From Nitratireductor basaltis (GTDB lineage: Bacteria; Pseudomonadota; Alphaproteobacteria; Rhizobiales; Rhizobiaceae): a stretch of 64,000 nucleotides of DNA. The notes beneath the pieces were generated by a model. That model had not been told where the DNA came from, made no database searches, and saw only the letters and a list, made by a program, of their open reading frames with translations. Below, piece after piece: positions 37,511 to 45,998 of this stretch (position 1 is its first letter; every line of letters begins with the position of its first letter). The DNA lies in assembly GCF_000733725.1 (NCBI RefSeq), contig NZ_JMQM01000001.1, forward strand, positions 2,232,001 through 2,296,000, read 5' to 3'. Both the position numbers and the translations under genes were made by a program.

Positions 37511-37572
37511 CGGCCTTTTAGCGACTTCTTTTACGTGGCTGCAAGCCGACCGGCCAAATCACCACGGGATAA
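37511..37572 (-). ncRNA. SAM-II riboswitch
   Basis: S-adenosylmethionine-binding leader RNA of alphaproteobacteria. On the minus strand the conserved parts appear in order: CGTGGTGATTTGGCC (37566-37552), GCTTGCAGCCACG (about 37546-37534), and the A-rich pseudoknot strand AAAGAAGTCGCTAAA (to about 37517). CGTGG pairs with CCACG to form the P1 stem and the loop pairs with the 3' strand. It lies about 60 bases upstream of metZ and directly downstream of a good promoter, so high SAM should lower metZ expression. Confidence 0.92.
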
Positions 37573-37576
37573 GGTG

Positions 37577-37605
37577 TCTTTAGAGGCCTCAGCGTCTTGC
37601 GTCAA
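37577..37605 (-). promoter_or_regulatory. metZ promoter
   Basis: On the minus strand TTGACG (37605-37600) and TAAAGA (37582-37577) are separated by 17 bases. Transcription would begin about 37570, right at the 5' edge of the SAM-II aptamer, which supports the call. Confidence 0.7.
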
Positions 37606-37657
37606 TTGTCCGTCTCGGTAAACGTCTCCGGTCAGTATTGACCCGAGGGGACCTGGC

Positions 37658-38749
37658 TTGAGCGTTACCGGCATCCTGCCCGACCGAGAGATTTCCGGCC
37701 TGTTCGATGCCGGCCGACTGGCTTCCGCCCGTCCGCTCGACCCCGACCAGATCCAGCCGGCAAGCCTCGATCTGCGCCTTGGCGAAACCGCTTACCGGGT
37801 GCGCGCAAGCTTTCTGCCCGGTCCCGGCTCCCTCGTTTCCGAAAAGCTCGACCGGCTGACACTCCACGAATTCTCTCTGGCAGAAGGTGCGGTTCTGGAA
37901 ACGGGCTGCGTCTATATCGTGCCGCTGATGGAGAGCCTGGCGCTTCCGGCGGATGTTTCGGCTTCAGCCAATCCGAAAAGCTCCACGGGGCGCCTCGACA
38001 TCTTCACGCGCGTTCTCACGGACAATGGCGTCGAGTTCGACAAGATCGCGGCGGGCTATGAAGGTCCGCTTTACCTGGAGGTCAGCCCGCGCACCTTCCC
38101 GATCCTGGCGCGCGCAGGCTCCCGTCTTTCACAGATCCGCTTCCGCCGCGGCCATTCGCTGCTGGACGAGACCGCGCTTTCGGTTCTTCACGAAGCGCAG
38201 ACGCTTGTGGCCTCCGATGAGCCGAACATTTCCAATGGCGGCATTGCGCTTTCGATTGATCTCGCCGGTGGCGAAAACGGCCTCGTCGGCTACCGCGCCA
38301 AGCACCATACGGGCTTGGTCGATGTCGACCGCAAAGGCGCGTTCAAGGTCTCGGATTTCTGGGAGCCGCTTTACAATCACGGTGCGGCGGAACTGGTGCT
38401 CGACCCGGACGAGTTCTACATCCTCGTCTCACGCGAGGCGGTGCATGTACCGCCGGCCTATGCGGCCGAGATGACGCCCTTCGACCCGCTGGTGGGCGAA
38501 TTCCGTGTGCACTATGCCGGTTTCTTCGATCCCGGCTTCGGACATACCGCTGCCGGTGGAACGGGCAGCCGTGCGGTCCTGGAAGTGCGCAGCCACGAGG
38601 TGCCCTTCATCCTCGATCACGGGCAGATTGTCGGGCGTCTCGTATATGAAAAGATGGCGGCCAAGCCTGACGCGCTTTACGGCGCGGACCTGAAGTCGAA
38701 CTATCAGGGTCAGGCGCTGAAGCTCTCCAAGCACTTCACCGCAAGCTAG
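37658..38749 (+). CDS. dcd: 2'-deoxycytidine 5'-triphosphate deaminase
   Basis: Converts dCTP to dUTP for thymidylate supply. 363 residues, the long, internally duplicated form seen in alphaproteobacteria, about twice the 190 residues of the E. coli enzyme. The N-terminal half shows QIQPASLDLRLG and the substrate-site NPKSSTGRLDIFTRV; the C-terminal half repeats the fold with weaker motifs (GFFDPGFG, SHEVPFILDHGQIVGRL). The start is TTG at 37658, six bases after GAGGGG-type sequence. Its TAG stop overlaps the convergent channel gene stop (CTAG). Confidence 0.92.
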   Translation: MSVTGILPDREISGLFDAGRLASARPLDPDQIQPASLDLRLGETAYRVRASFLPGPGSLVSEKLDRLTLHEFSLAEGAVLETGCVYIVPLMESLALPADVSASANPKSSTGRLDIFTRVLTDNGVEFDKIAAGYEGPLYLEVSPRTFPILARAGSRLSQIRFRRGHSLLDETALSVLHEAQTLVASDEPNISNGGIALSIDLAGGENGLVGYRAKHHTGLVDVDRKGAFKVSDFWEPLYNHGAAELVLDPDEFYILVSREAVHVPPAYAAEMTPFDPLVGEFRVHYAGFFDPGFGHTAAGGTGSRAVLEVRSHEVPFILDHGQIVGRLVYEKMAAKPDALYGADLKSNYQGQALKLSKHFTAS

Positions 38750-39534
38750 TTCCGCTCGTCCACGCGCAGCGCCTTCACCTCTTCGCGAAGCGCCCTGATT
38801 TCGGTCAGGATCAGCTCCTGCTCATGCTGCAGAGCCGAGCGCTCCGCCGTGGCCGCCGCATCATGCTCCTCCTGCATCGCCGACACGATGATACCGATGA
38901 AGAGATTGAGCACCGTGAAGGTGGTGCAGACAATGAAGGGAATGAAGAACAGCCACGCCCAGGGGAAGACCTCCATCACCGGGCGCACGATGCCCATGGA
39001 CCAGCTTTCCAGCGTCATGATCTGGAACAGCGAATAGCCGGAGCGTCCGATAGTACCGAACCAATCGGGGAAGGATGGCCCGAACATCTTTGTCGCCATT
39101 ACCGCAAAGACATAATAGACCAGCGACAGAAGCAGCATGATTGAACCCATGCCGGGCAGAGCCGCCACGAGGCCGCCGACCACGCGCTTGAGCGAGGGCA
39201 CCATGCTGACAAGCCGCAGCACGCGCAGAATGCGCAGCGCGCGCAGCACCGAGAAATTCGCCGTGGCAGGCACAAGCGCGATCCCCACGACCAACAAATC
39301 GAAAATGCGCCAGGGATCGTTGAAGAAACGGCCGCGATAGACAAAAATCTTCGCGGCAAGTTCGGCGACGAAGATGGCGAGAATGACCTTGTCGATCACC
39401 ATCAGGAGCGGCCCGAACGCTTCCATCGCCCGCTGCGATGTCTCAAGCCCCAACGTGATCGCATTCACGATGATCAGCGCGGTGATCGCGGTTTCGAACT
39501 TGCGGGATTCCAGAAGCGTCTTCAGCGATTGCAC
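38746..39534 (-). CDS. Voltage-gated sodium channel, NavAb/NaChBac type
   Basis: Inner-membrane ion channel subunit of 262 residues that should assemble as a tetramer. S1-S4 voltage sensor: S4 carries regularly spaced arginines at 98, 101, 104 and 107 (LRALRILRVLRLV). The pore has the selectivity filter TLESWSM at 174-180, the same filter as NavAb, with Glu176 as the sodium-selective ring. S6 has the conserved Asn210 (LNLFIGIIV), and a C-terminal coiled coil follows (about 225-258, LILTEIRALREEVKALR). These features separate it from potassium channels (no TVGYG). Convergent with dcd. Confidence 0.92.
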   Translation of the reverse strand: MQSLKTLLESRKFETAITALIIVNAITLGLETSQRAMEAFGPLLMVIDKVILAIFVAELAAKIFVYRGRFFNDPWRIFDLLVVGIALVPATANFSVLRALRILRVLRLVSMVPSLKRVVGGLVAALPGMGSIMLLLSLVYYVFAVMATKMFGPSFPDWFGTIGRSGYSLFQIMTLESWSMGIVRPVMEVFPWAWLFFIPFIVCTTFTVLNLFIGIIVSAMQEEHDAAATAERSALQHEQELILTEIRALREEVKALRVDERN

Positions 39535-39668
39535 GAGAACAAGGCCCTTCGTCTTGATGTCGAGCGCACAGTTGATGTCTCATGCGCGCTTCGTCAAGAA
39601 GCAGCCGCGGCCAAATGATTTGCCGCTTGACAGAAAGCCCACCTCTACGACAAATCATGAGCCTCGAG

Positions 39669-39742
39669 GCGGGTGTAGCTCAATGGTAGAGCAGCAGCTT
39701 CCCAAGCTGACGACGAGGGTTCGATTCCCTTCACCCGCTCCA
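39669..39742 (+). tRNA. tRNA-Gly (CCC)
   Basis: The 74-base sequence folds as a tRNA: acceptor GCGGGTG / CACCCGC (7 bp), D stem GCTC / GAGC with AATGGTA loop, anticodon loop TTCCCAA giving anticodon CCC, T stem GAGGG / CCCTT with TTCGATT loop, and an encoded CCA end. CCC decodes GGG glycine codons. One mismatch closes the outer anticodon stem. It stands alone. Confidence 0.95.
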
Positions 39743-39937
39743 GATTCCACCTCCCCCACCCGACATTTCCGAACGTCAAACCCGAGGTAACAAGCCGCAT
39801 CGTATCGCGGCTGTGTATATGATCGGGCACGTTCAAGCTGGCCGAGCCATAAAACTTGATTCTTTTTGTCAGGTATGATTTTTCTCCCCTCGCCAGCACG
39901 CTCCTGCTGGTTCTTCAGGGCATGAGGGGACATTATC
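39743..39937. other. Gap between tRNA-Gly and the TonB receptor gene
   Basis: 195 bases. Two small hairpins are visible: AGCCGC / GCGGCT (39793-39812, no T-run) and CCAGCA / TGCTGG (39893-39910, followed by TTCTTC) in what would be the 5' leader of the receptor gene. No cobalamin riboswitch core, Fur-type 19-bp box, Irr box or Zur box was recognised, so the regulation of the receptor cannot be read. Confidence 0.4.
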
Positions 39938-41872
39938 TTGCGTAAGATTTTCTGGCTGCTTGCAGCCCAAACGAGTTTCATTTCCATCAGCGCCTATGCA
40001 CAGGATGCCGGCACCACGCAGCTCAACCGCATCGTGATCGAAGCGCCAACTGAGGCCAGTGTTGCAGTTGGCGAGGAAGACCTGCAGCGGATCAACCCGG
40101 AAGATGTACAGGATCTGTTTGCCTCAGAACCTTCCATTTCCGTCGGCAGCTCCCTGCCGATCTCCCAGAAGATCTACGTTCAAGGTGTGGAAGAGAACAA
40201 TCTTGCCGTCTCCATCGACGGATCGCGCCAGAACAACAAGATCTTCCATCACAATGCCACGACGCTCATCGACCCCGCACTGCTGAAAGCTGTCAGCATC
40301 GAGCCGGGCGTTGCGCCTGCCGATGCCGGTCCCGGTGCGTTGGCTGGTTCAATGGCCTTCGAGACCATGGATGCGCGTGATCTGCTCGCAGAGGGCCGCG
40401 TTATCGGCGGGTTCCTGAAGAGCGAGTTCGACAGCAATGGCAGTGTCTTCACCAATAGTGGTGCAGCCTATGGCGTCTCGCAGGGCTTCGAGTGGCTCGG
40501 CTTCCTGAAATATGCCGATGGCGATCTGCGTGAAGATGGCGACGGCGTTGATATTCTTGGCTCCGAGACCGGCCTTCTGAGCGGTCTGGGCAAGGTAGCC
40601 TATGAAGCCCCCTCCGGCGACCGCTTCGAGCTTTCCTATGAGCATGTCGTGGACGACAATGTGCGCCCCTACCGCGCCAATATCGGCCAGATCACCGCGG
40701 GGCGGCCCGTTCCGCTGACGCGCAACTACGATCTGGCACGCAGCAATGTCGTGTTCACCTACACGGATGAGACGCCGGAAGGCTGGTGGGACCCGAAATT
40801 CCAAATCGGTTACAGCATGACCGACCTTGTCGTTGCCGAAGACGACAGTTTCAGCGATGCATCGACTGGCAGCTTCAACGGTCGCCTGGAGAACCGCTTT
40901 GCAGTCGACAACGGCTCGATCACGGCCGGTTTTGATTTCTATCATGACATAGCGGACTACAGCTATTCGGGCACGGCAACCTGGCCGGGCTATGACGTCA
41001 CCGAGAACGCAACGAATATCGGCGCCTATACGCAGGCGAGCCTTTCGCTGACCGACCGCCTCGATGTTTCTCTCGGCGGTCGCACGGATTTTCAGGCTTT
41101 CGAAGGCGTCGATGGCGCGACGCATGACAATGCCGGTGTATCTGGAAACATCTCTGCAGACTATGCACTGACCGACTTCCTGACGGCCAGTGCGGGCGCG
41201 TCGCATGTCTGGGCCGGCATTCCGCTGGCCGAGAATTTCATCACCAATCCCGACTGGGTTTATGATGATGCGCTGCAGCCGGTAACAGCCGACAATGTCT
41301 TCGCCGGTCTCAGACTGGAGCATTCCGGCTTTTGGGCCGAGGGCAAGATCTTCCGCACCGAGATCGACAATGCGCGCATCGCCAGCTGGAGCTCCGCGAC
41401 TGCGAGCCACGACCTCGTGTCGCAGGGCTATGAGCTGACCGCCGGTTATGGCTGGGACAGCGGCTTTGTCAGCCTTGGCTTTGCCGACATCCACACCGAG
41501 ATCGATGGCAGTCCGGCGGAATCCTATACCGGCAACTACCTGACCATGCCGCTTGGCCGGAAGATCACGCTCGAAGCCGCACATACCTTCGTTGACTGGG
41601 GCCTCACGCTCGGTGCGGATGCGCAATTCGTGCTCGAATATGACGATACTGCCGGAGACCCTGCCCCGGTACTGCCCTCCTATGAGGTCGTGAATGTCTT
41701 CGCGGAATATGTGCCGGAATTCGCGCCCAATCTTTCGGTGCGCGGCGAGGTGAACAACCTCTTCAACGAAACCTATGCCAGCCGCGCGACCTATGGACAG
41801 GAATATGAAACGGTGAAGCCGCTTCTGGAGCCGGGCCGCTCCTTCAAGCTGGCGATAACCGGTCGCTTCTGA
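39938..41872 (+). CDS. TonB-dependent outer-membrane receptor
   Basis: Outer-membrane gated beta-barrel for uptake of a metal chelate or vitamin, 644 residues. A signal peptide (cleavage near AYAQDA) is followed by a possible TonB box (RIVIEA), a plug domain (about 45-150, with KIYVQGVEENNLAVSIDG and GPGALAGSMAFET) and a barrel ending in the usual aromatic strand (FKLAITGRF). The NLFNETYASR motif near the end is typical. The start is TTG at 39938 after GAGGGGA. No siderophore, heme or cobalamin genes adjoin, so the ligand is unknown. Confidence 0.92.
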   Translation: MRKIFWLLAAQTSFISISAYAQDAGTTQLNRIVIEAPTEASVAVGEEDLQRINPEDVQDLFASEPSISVGSSLPISQKIYVQGVEENNLAVSIDGSRQNNKIFHHNATTLIDPALLKAVSIEPGVAPADAGPGALAGSMAFETMDARDLLAEGRVIGGFLKSEFDSNGSVFTNSGAAYGVSQGFEWLGFLKYADGDLREDGDGVDILGSETGLLSGLGKVAYEAPSGDRFELSYEHVVDDNVRPYRANIGQITAGRPVPLTRNYDLARSNVVFTYTDETPEGWWDPKFQIGYSMTDLVVAEDDSFSDASTGSFNGRLENRFAVDNGSITAGFDFYHDIADYSYSGTATWPGYDVTENATNIGAYTQASLSLTDRLDVSLGGRTDFQAFEGVDGATHDNAGVSGNISADYALTDFLTASAGASHVWAGIPLAENFITNPDWVYDDALQPVTADNVFAGLRLEHSGFWAEGKIFRTEIDNARIASWSSATASHDLVSQGYELTAGYGWDSGFVSLGFADIHTEIDGSPAESYTGNYLTMPLGRKITLEAAHTFVDWGLTLGADAQFVLEYDDTAGDPAPVLPSYEVVNVFAEYVPEFAPNLSVRGEVNNLFNETYASRATYGQEYETVKPLLEPGRSFKLAITGRF

Positions 41873-41888
41873 TCCGGCACCCGGATGC

Positions 41889-41923
41889 AAAAAGGCCCGC
41901 GCTCATCACGCGGGCCTTTTTTT
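41889..41923. terminator. Bidirectional intrinsic terminator
   Basis: Perfect 8-bp stem GGCCCGCG / CGCGGGCC with a 7-base loop, flanked by five A on the left and seven T on the right, so it has a T-run on either strand. It lies between the convergent TonB receptor and MipA/OmpV genes and can serve both. Confidence 0.93.
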
Positions 41924-41943
41924 CATCTGCGATCCGTCTCAGA

Positions 41944-42765
41944 TCAAAGCGAGAAGTCGAAGCGGTAAGTGGCCGATACGCCGACAGTGAACTGGTTCTT
42001 CGAGCCGCGTTCGTTCACGAGGCTGGAATCAGCTGCAGGGCCGACGAGCCGGGCATATTCGCCAAACAGGCTCGTCTTGACCTTCTCGGTCACGTCCCAG
42101 TTGATAGCGCCGCCGAGGCCCACGGAATGGAAGCCGCCGTCGGGATGATACTCGGAAAGGCCGGATGCGACGGATTCGCTGGCGTTCACACCATACCAGG
42201 CCTCATGATAATCCTGTGAGGCATAGGTAACGCGCGGACCGGCGGAGACCTGAATATTCGGCGTGATGTTCGTGAAGAAGTCGGCGCTGACATCGGCCAC
42301 CACGCCATCATGGGAGCGGATGCCGTGGCGCACTTCGGCGCGCAGGCGCATCCAATCGGTCGGGTAGAACTCGGCAAAACCGCCAAGCTCGCCCCCGAAG
42401 CGCACCGGGTTCAGGCCCTCGATATCGGCTGCATCATCGCCGTCACGGCCGAACACGACCTTGCCTGCCACACCGGCACGGAAAGTGCCGGTATCGACGA
42501 GGCCAATGGAAATATTGTCGTTGCGCGAGGAGAAGCGCTTCGCCGTGCCCTGGCGGCCCAGAGAAACGATGGGCTGAACGCGCAGCATATATTCGTCATC
42601 GCCCTGATACTCGGGCAAAGTGAGCACGGCCGCCCCAAGCGTCAGGCTCCAATCGCCCGACCAGAACGGTTCGGCCATGGATGGGGTGGCAAACAGGGCT
42701 GCAGCCAAGGCTCCAGCGGAAATATACGTCATCTTCGACACGGTCGAACTCCTGAACTCATTCAT
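41944..42765 (-). CDS. MipA/OmpV family outer-membrane protein
   Basis: Predicted outer-membrane beta-barrel of 273 residues. The first 31 residues form a signal peptide (cleavage near SMAEPF). Family features include the early WSLTLGAAVLTLPEYQGDDEY strand, GPRVTYASQDYHEAWYGV and the final YRFDFSL strand ending in an aromatic plus Leu. MipA was linked to a murein-synthesis scaffold and OmpV to adhesion; the role of rhizobial members is not known. The terminator beyond its 3' end is shared with the TonB receptor gene. Confidence 0.9.
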   Translation of the reverse strand: MNEFRSSTVSKMTYISAGALAAALFATPSMAEPFWSGDWSLTLGAAVLTLPEYQGDDEYMLRVQPIVSLGRQGTAKRFSSRNDNISIGLVDTGTFRAGVAGKVVFGRDGDDAADIEGLNPVRFGGELGGFAEFYPTDWMRLRAEVRHGIRSHDGVVADVSADFFTNITPNIQVSAGPRVTYASQDYHEAWYGVNASESVASGLSEYHPDGGFHSVGLGGAINWDVTEKVKTSLFGEYARLVGPAADSSLVNERGSKNQFTVGVSATYRFDFSL

Positions 42766-42957
42766 GCTGAAATTCCCCCTGCAGGTCGAAGACGTGGTGC
42801 CTGCACTGCCCCAGGCGCAGAATAGACATCATCTTCTTTCCAAGGCGTTTACCACGGCATGAAGGAGTTATAGGGCGGAAAGCGAACAGTTATGAAGCGA
42901 AGAAGATGAAGCTGGTGGCAAACCTCGCCGCCTGCGGCGTTTCTGCCACGGCAGAGA

Positions 42958-43518
42958 TCAGCTCCGCCTCTCCTCCACCATCTCCTTGCCCTGCTGGCGC
43001 ATGGCCATATGCGAGGCCATGAAGGCCTGCTCCTGCTCGGTGGGTGCGCGCGGCGCTTCCGTGCGGCCAAGTGCGCGCATGACCTCTTCCACTTCCACGA
43101 AGCGCTTGTTGCGGAAATCGTAGATACCGCCGGTTGTCATCATCACGGCAGCCGTGCGCCCGTCATCGAGCACGAAGCGGTGTTTGCCCAGGATCTGCGT
43201 GCCCGACCAGGTTTCAATGGTGGAGACAACCTCGAAACGCTTCCACAGCCTGATCTCGCGCACATAGGAAATCTGCAAACCGCCCAGCAGCGGACCCCAG
43301 CCATTCCTGCGCGCAGCAGAAATCAGGCCGGAGCGCAGGAATATGTCGATGCGGCCCATATCGGCCAGCATCATGTAGCGCGCATTGTTGAGATGCATGT
43401 TCATGTCGATATCGGTCGGCAGGCACCGAAACGACAACCGCCCCTCGTCACCCATATCGAAGCGACCACGGCGCTTGTAGGTGGCACCGACACGGAGAAG
43501 GCGAAGCCAGACATACAT
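42958..43518 (-). CDS. Acyl-CoA thioesterase (4HBT family)
   Basis: Hot-dog fold thioesterase, 186 residues. Typical features are the DIDMNMHLNNARYMMLADMGRID segment (residues about 36-58, with the Asp and His-Asn pair of the 4HBT active site) and the strands EVVSTIETWSGTQILGKHRFV. The frame is open far upstream through a palindromic repeat, but that stretch is repeat-derived; the ATG at 43518, with AAGGA nine bases before, gives the family's length. It lies downstream of the fatty-acid operon on the same strand, separated from it by the repeat. Confidence 0.88.
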   Translation of the reverse strand: MYVWLRLLRVGATYKRRGRFDMGDEGRLSFRCLPTDIDMNMHLNNARYMMLADMGRIDIFLRSGLISAARRNGWGPLLGGLQISYVREIRLWKRFEVVSTIETWSGTQILGKHRFVLDDGRTAAVMMTTGGIYDFRNKRFVEVEEVMRALGRTEAPRAPTEQEQAFMASHMAMRQQGKEMVEERRS

Positions 43519-43569
43519 GGGATGTGGTCCTTGGGTGGGTGGTCGGTTTGTTGAGGTTGGTGCGGGGTT

Positions 43570-43719
43570 ACCCCCCTCTGCCCTGCCGGGCATCTCCCCC
43601 ACAAGGGGGGAGAACAAATCGTTGAGATGACGGCACCTCATCCAATTAGAGATGCGCGACATGGACAGAAGCCAATCTCCCCCCTTGTGGGGGAGATGTC
43701 CGGCAGGACAGAGGGGGGT
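43570..43719. repeat. Palindromic intergenic repeat element (rhizobial type)
   Basis: Two 44-base arms in inverted orientation (43570-43613 and 43676-43719) match at 42 of 44 positions and enclose 62 bases. Each arm also folds on itself (CTCCCCC / GGGGGAG type). The arm consensus (CCCCCTCTG, CTGCCGG, ATCTCCCCCACAAGGGGG) resembles repeats spread through Mesorhizobium-like genomes. The whole can form one long hairpin between the fadJ-like gene and the thioesterase gene. Confidence 0.9.
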
Positions 43720-43754
43720 CTGCCACGCCGGACGCTTTTTCATTGAGCGACTGC

Positions 43755-45977
43755 TCAAGCTGCCTTCTGCATCTCCGCGCCACCTTCCGGTGCGAAGCGC
43801 TCGTAGAAGGTTTCGCCCTTTTCGGCCATGTCGAGCAGGAGCTTCGGCGCCTTGAACTGCTTGCCGTATTTCTTCTGCAAACGCTTGGAGAGCGCGACGA
43901 AGTTCTCCACGCCCATGCCGTCGATGTAAGACAGCGCACCACCTGTATAGGGCGCGAAGCCGAAGGCGAGGATGGAGCCGACATCGGCCTCACGCGGATC
44001 GGTGACAATGCCCTCTTCCATCACGCGTGCGGCTTCCAGGGCGATGGTGACGAGCAGACGCTGCTTGACCTCCTCGATATCCACCTCTTCTGCAGCCTTC
44101 TGCGGGAAAAGGTCCTTCAGACCCGCCCACAGATGCTTCTTGGCCGGCTTGGCTGGATAGTCGTAGAAGCCCTTGGCGTTCTTGCGGCCATGACGACCAT
44201 GCTTGTCGACCATCGTGTCGATCAGCTCCATATGGCGCGGGTCGACAGCTTTCTCGCCGAGATCGCGAATGGTCTGCTTCATGATCTTCTGAGCCAGATC
44301 GATGGCCGTTTCGTCGGTCAGGGCGAGGGGTCCGACCGGCATTCCGGCCATTTTCGCCCCATTCTCGATCATGGGTGCAGGCACGCCCTCGATCAGCATG
44401 GAATAGGCTTCCTGCATGTAACGCAGCACGCAGCGATTGACGTAGAAGCCGCGCGTGTCGTTGACGACGATCGGCGTCTTCTTGATCGCGCGGACATAGT
44501 CCATGGCCACTGCCAGCGCCTTGTCGCCGGTGCGCTTGCCCATGATGATCTCGACCAGCATCATCTTGTCGACAGGCGAGAAGAAGTGGATGCCGATGAA
44601 GTTCTTCGGACGCTTGGAGTTATTGGCCAGAGCCGAGATGGGAATAGTCGAAGTGTTGGACGCGAATACCGCCGTGGACTTCAAAACCGCCTCGGCCTTC
44701 TCGGTCACTTCCTTCTTGATGTTGGAATCCTCGAACACCGCCTCGATCACGAGGCCCGCACCGTCCAGCTCGTTATAGTCGGGCGTTGCGGTGATGAGCG
44801 AGAGAAGCTTTTCCTTGTCGTCCTCGGTTGCGCGGCCCTTCTTGATAAGGCCGTCCATCAACTTGGCGGAATGCTCCTTGCCCTTGTCGGCAGCTTCCTG
44901 ATCGCGGTCGATCAAGACCACCGGGATGCCGGCCTTGGCCGTGACGAAGGCAATGCCTGCGCCCATGAAGCCTGCACCAAGAACGCCAACCTTCTTCAGC
45001 TTGCGTGCGGGCGCATCCTTGGGACGGCGCGCGCCCTTGTTGAGCTCCTGCAGCGAGATGAAGAGCGAGCGGATCATCATCTTCGCTTCGGTCGTCTGCA
45101 TGATCTCGGTGAAGTAGCGCTGCTCGATCTTCAACGCGGTATCGAAGGGTACGAGCAGGCCTTCATAGACGCATTTGAGGATCGCGGAGGCTGCGGGATA
45201 ATTGTTCTGCGTCTCGCGGCGCAGAATGGCGATTGCCGGTGGCCAGAGATTTGCACCCGCTGCCGAATAGACAGGGCCGCCCGGCAGCTTGAAGCCCTTC
45301 TCGTCCCATGGCTTCACCGGCGACAGGCCATCCTTGATCATCTTCTTGGCGCTCTCGACGAGCTTGCGCGGTGCGACGACCTGGTCGACGAGGCCCATGC
45401 CGAGTGCCTTTTTCGGCGACAGGTTCTGGCCCGTCGTCAGCATCTGCAGGGCTTCCTGGGTCTTGGCCATGCGCGGCACGCGCTGGGTGCCACCGGCACC
45501 AGGGAAGATGCCAACCTTCACCTCGGGAAGCGCCATCTTCACCTTGTCGCTGTCAGCGGCAACGCGACCATGGCAGGCCAGCGAAATTTCGAATGCGCCG
45601 CCCATGCAGGTTCCGTTGATGGCGGAGACCCAGGGCTTGCCGCAGGTCTCCAGCTTGCGCCACAGCCAGCTCATCCGGCCGGCGCTGTCGAACAGCAGCT
45701 TGATCGCCTTGTCGTGATCCTTCTGCCTTTCCGTCTCGAACAGGCCAAGCATCTTCTGCAGCATGGTGAGATCGGCACCACCGGAGAAGGTTTCCTTGCC
45801 GGAGGTGAGCACAGCACCCTTTATCGCGTCGGTCGCGACCACGTGGTCGATGATCTTGTCGAGCTCGTTCATCACCTCTTCGGTGAAGACATTCATCGAG
45901 CGGTCGGGCATGTCCCATGTGACGAGCGCAATGCCGTCTGCATCGGTCTCGACGGTGAAGTTCTTGTAGTCAGCCAT
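43755..45977 (-). CDS. Bifunctional enoyl-CoA hydratase / 3-hydroxyacyl-CoA dehydrogenase (FadJ-like)
   Basis: Beta-oxidation enzyme that hydrates enoyl-CoA and oxidises 3-hydroxyacyl-CoA. 740 residues. The N-terminal crotonase domain (about 1-190) shows [10 protein letters not shown] and [15 protein letters not shown]; the NAD-binding domain starts near 318 with [16 protein letters not shown], followed by the [18 protein letters not shown] motif and the C-terminal dimerisation domains (FYDYPAKP). The start at 45977 has GGAGGAGAAT upstream. It is the last gene of a four-gene operon after the thiolase gene (21-base gap). Confidence 0.94.
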   Translation of the reverse strand: MADYKNFTVETDADGIALVTWDMPDRSMNVFTEEVMNELDKIIDHVVATDAIKGAVLTSGKETFSGGADLTMLQKMLGLFETERQKDHDKAIKLLFDSAGRMSWLWRKLETCGKPWVSAINGTCMGGAFEISLACHGRVAADSDKVKMALPEVKVGIFPGAGGTQRVPRMAKTQEALQMLTTGQNLSPKKALGMGLVDQVVAPRKLVESAKKMIKDGLSPVKPWDEKGFKLPGGPVYSAAGANLWPPAIAILRRETQNNYPAASAILKCVYEGLLVPFDTALKIEQRYFTEIMQTTEAKMMIRSLFISLQELNKGARRPKDAPARKLKKVGVLGAGFMGAGIAFVTAKAGIPVVLIDRDQEAADKGKEHSAKLMDGLIKKGRATEDDKEKLLSLITATPDYNELDGAGLVIEAVFEDSNIKKEVTEKAEAVLKSTAVFASNTSTIPISALANNSKRPKNFIGIHFFSPVDKMMLVEIIMGKRTGDKALAVAMDYVRAIKKTPIVVNDTRGFYVNRCVLRYMQEAYSMLIEGVPAPMIENGAKMAGMPVGPLALTDETAIDLAQKIMKQTIRDLGEKAVDPRHMELIDTMVDKHGRHGRKNAKGFYDYPAKPAKKHLWAGLKDLFPQKAAEEVDIEEVKQRLLVTIALEAARVMEEGIVTDPREADVGSILAFGFAPYTGGALSYIDGMGVENFVALSKRLQKKYGKQFKAPKLLLDMAEKGETFYERFAPEGGAEMQKAA

Positions 45978-45998
45978 GAATATTCTCCTCCGCCGGTG

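Noticed and set aside
39793-39812. Hairpin AGCCGC / GCGGCT after tRNA-Gly as a tRNA terminator
   Set aside because: No T-run follows the stem, so it is not a convincing intrinsic terminator.
39780-39937. Cobalamin riboswitch or Fur/Irr/Zur box before the TonB receptor
   Set aside because: The conserved riboswitch core and the known metal-regulator boxes were looked for and not seen.
40349-41890. A 513-codon minus-strand frame opposite the TonB receptor
   Set aside because: Antisense shadow; it would also run through the bidirectional terminator stem at its start.
43519-43758. N-terminal extension of the thioesterase through the palindromic repeat
   Set aside because: The frame is open but the residues come from the repeat sequence; the internal ATG at 43518 matches the family start.
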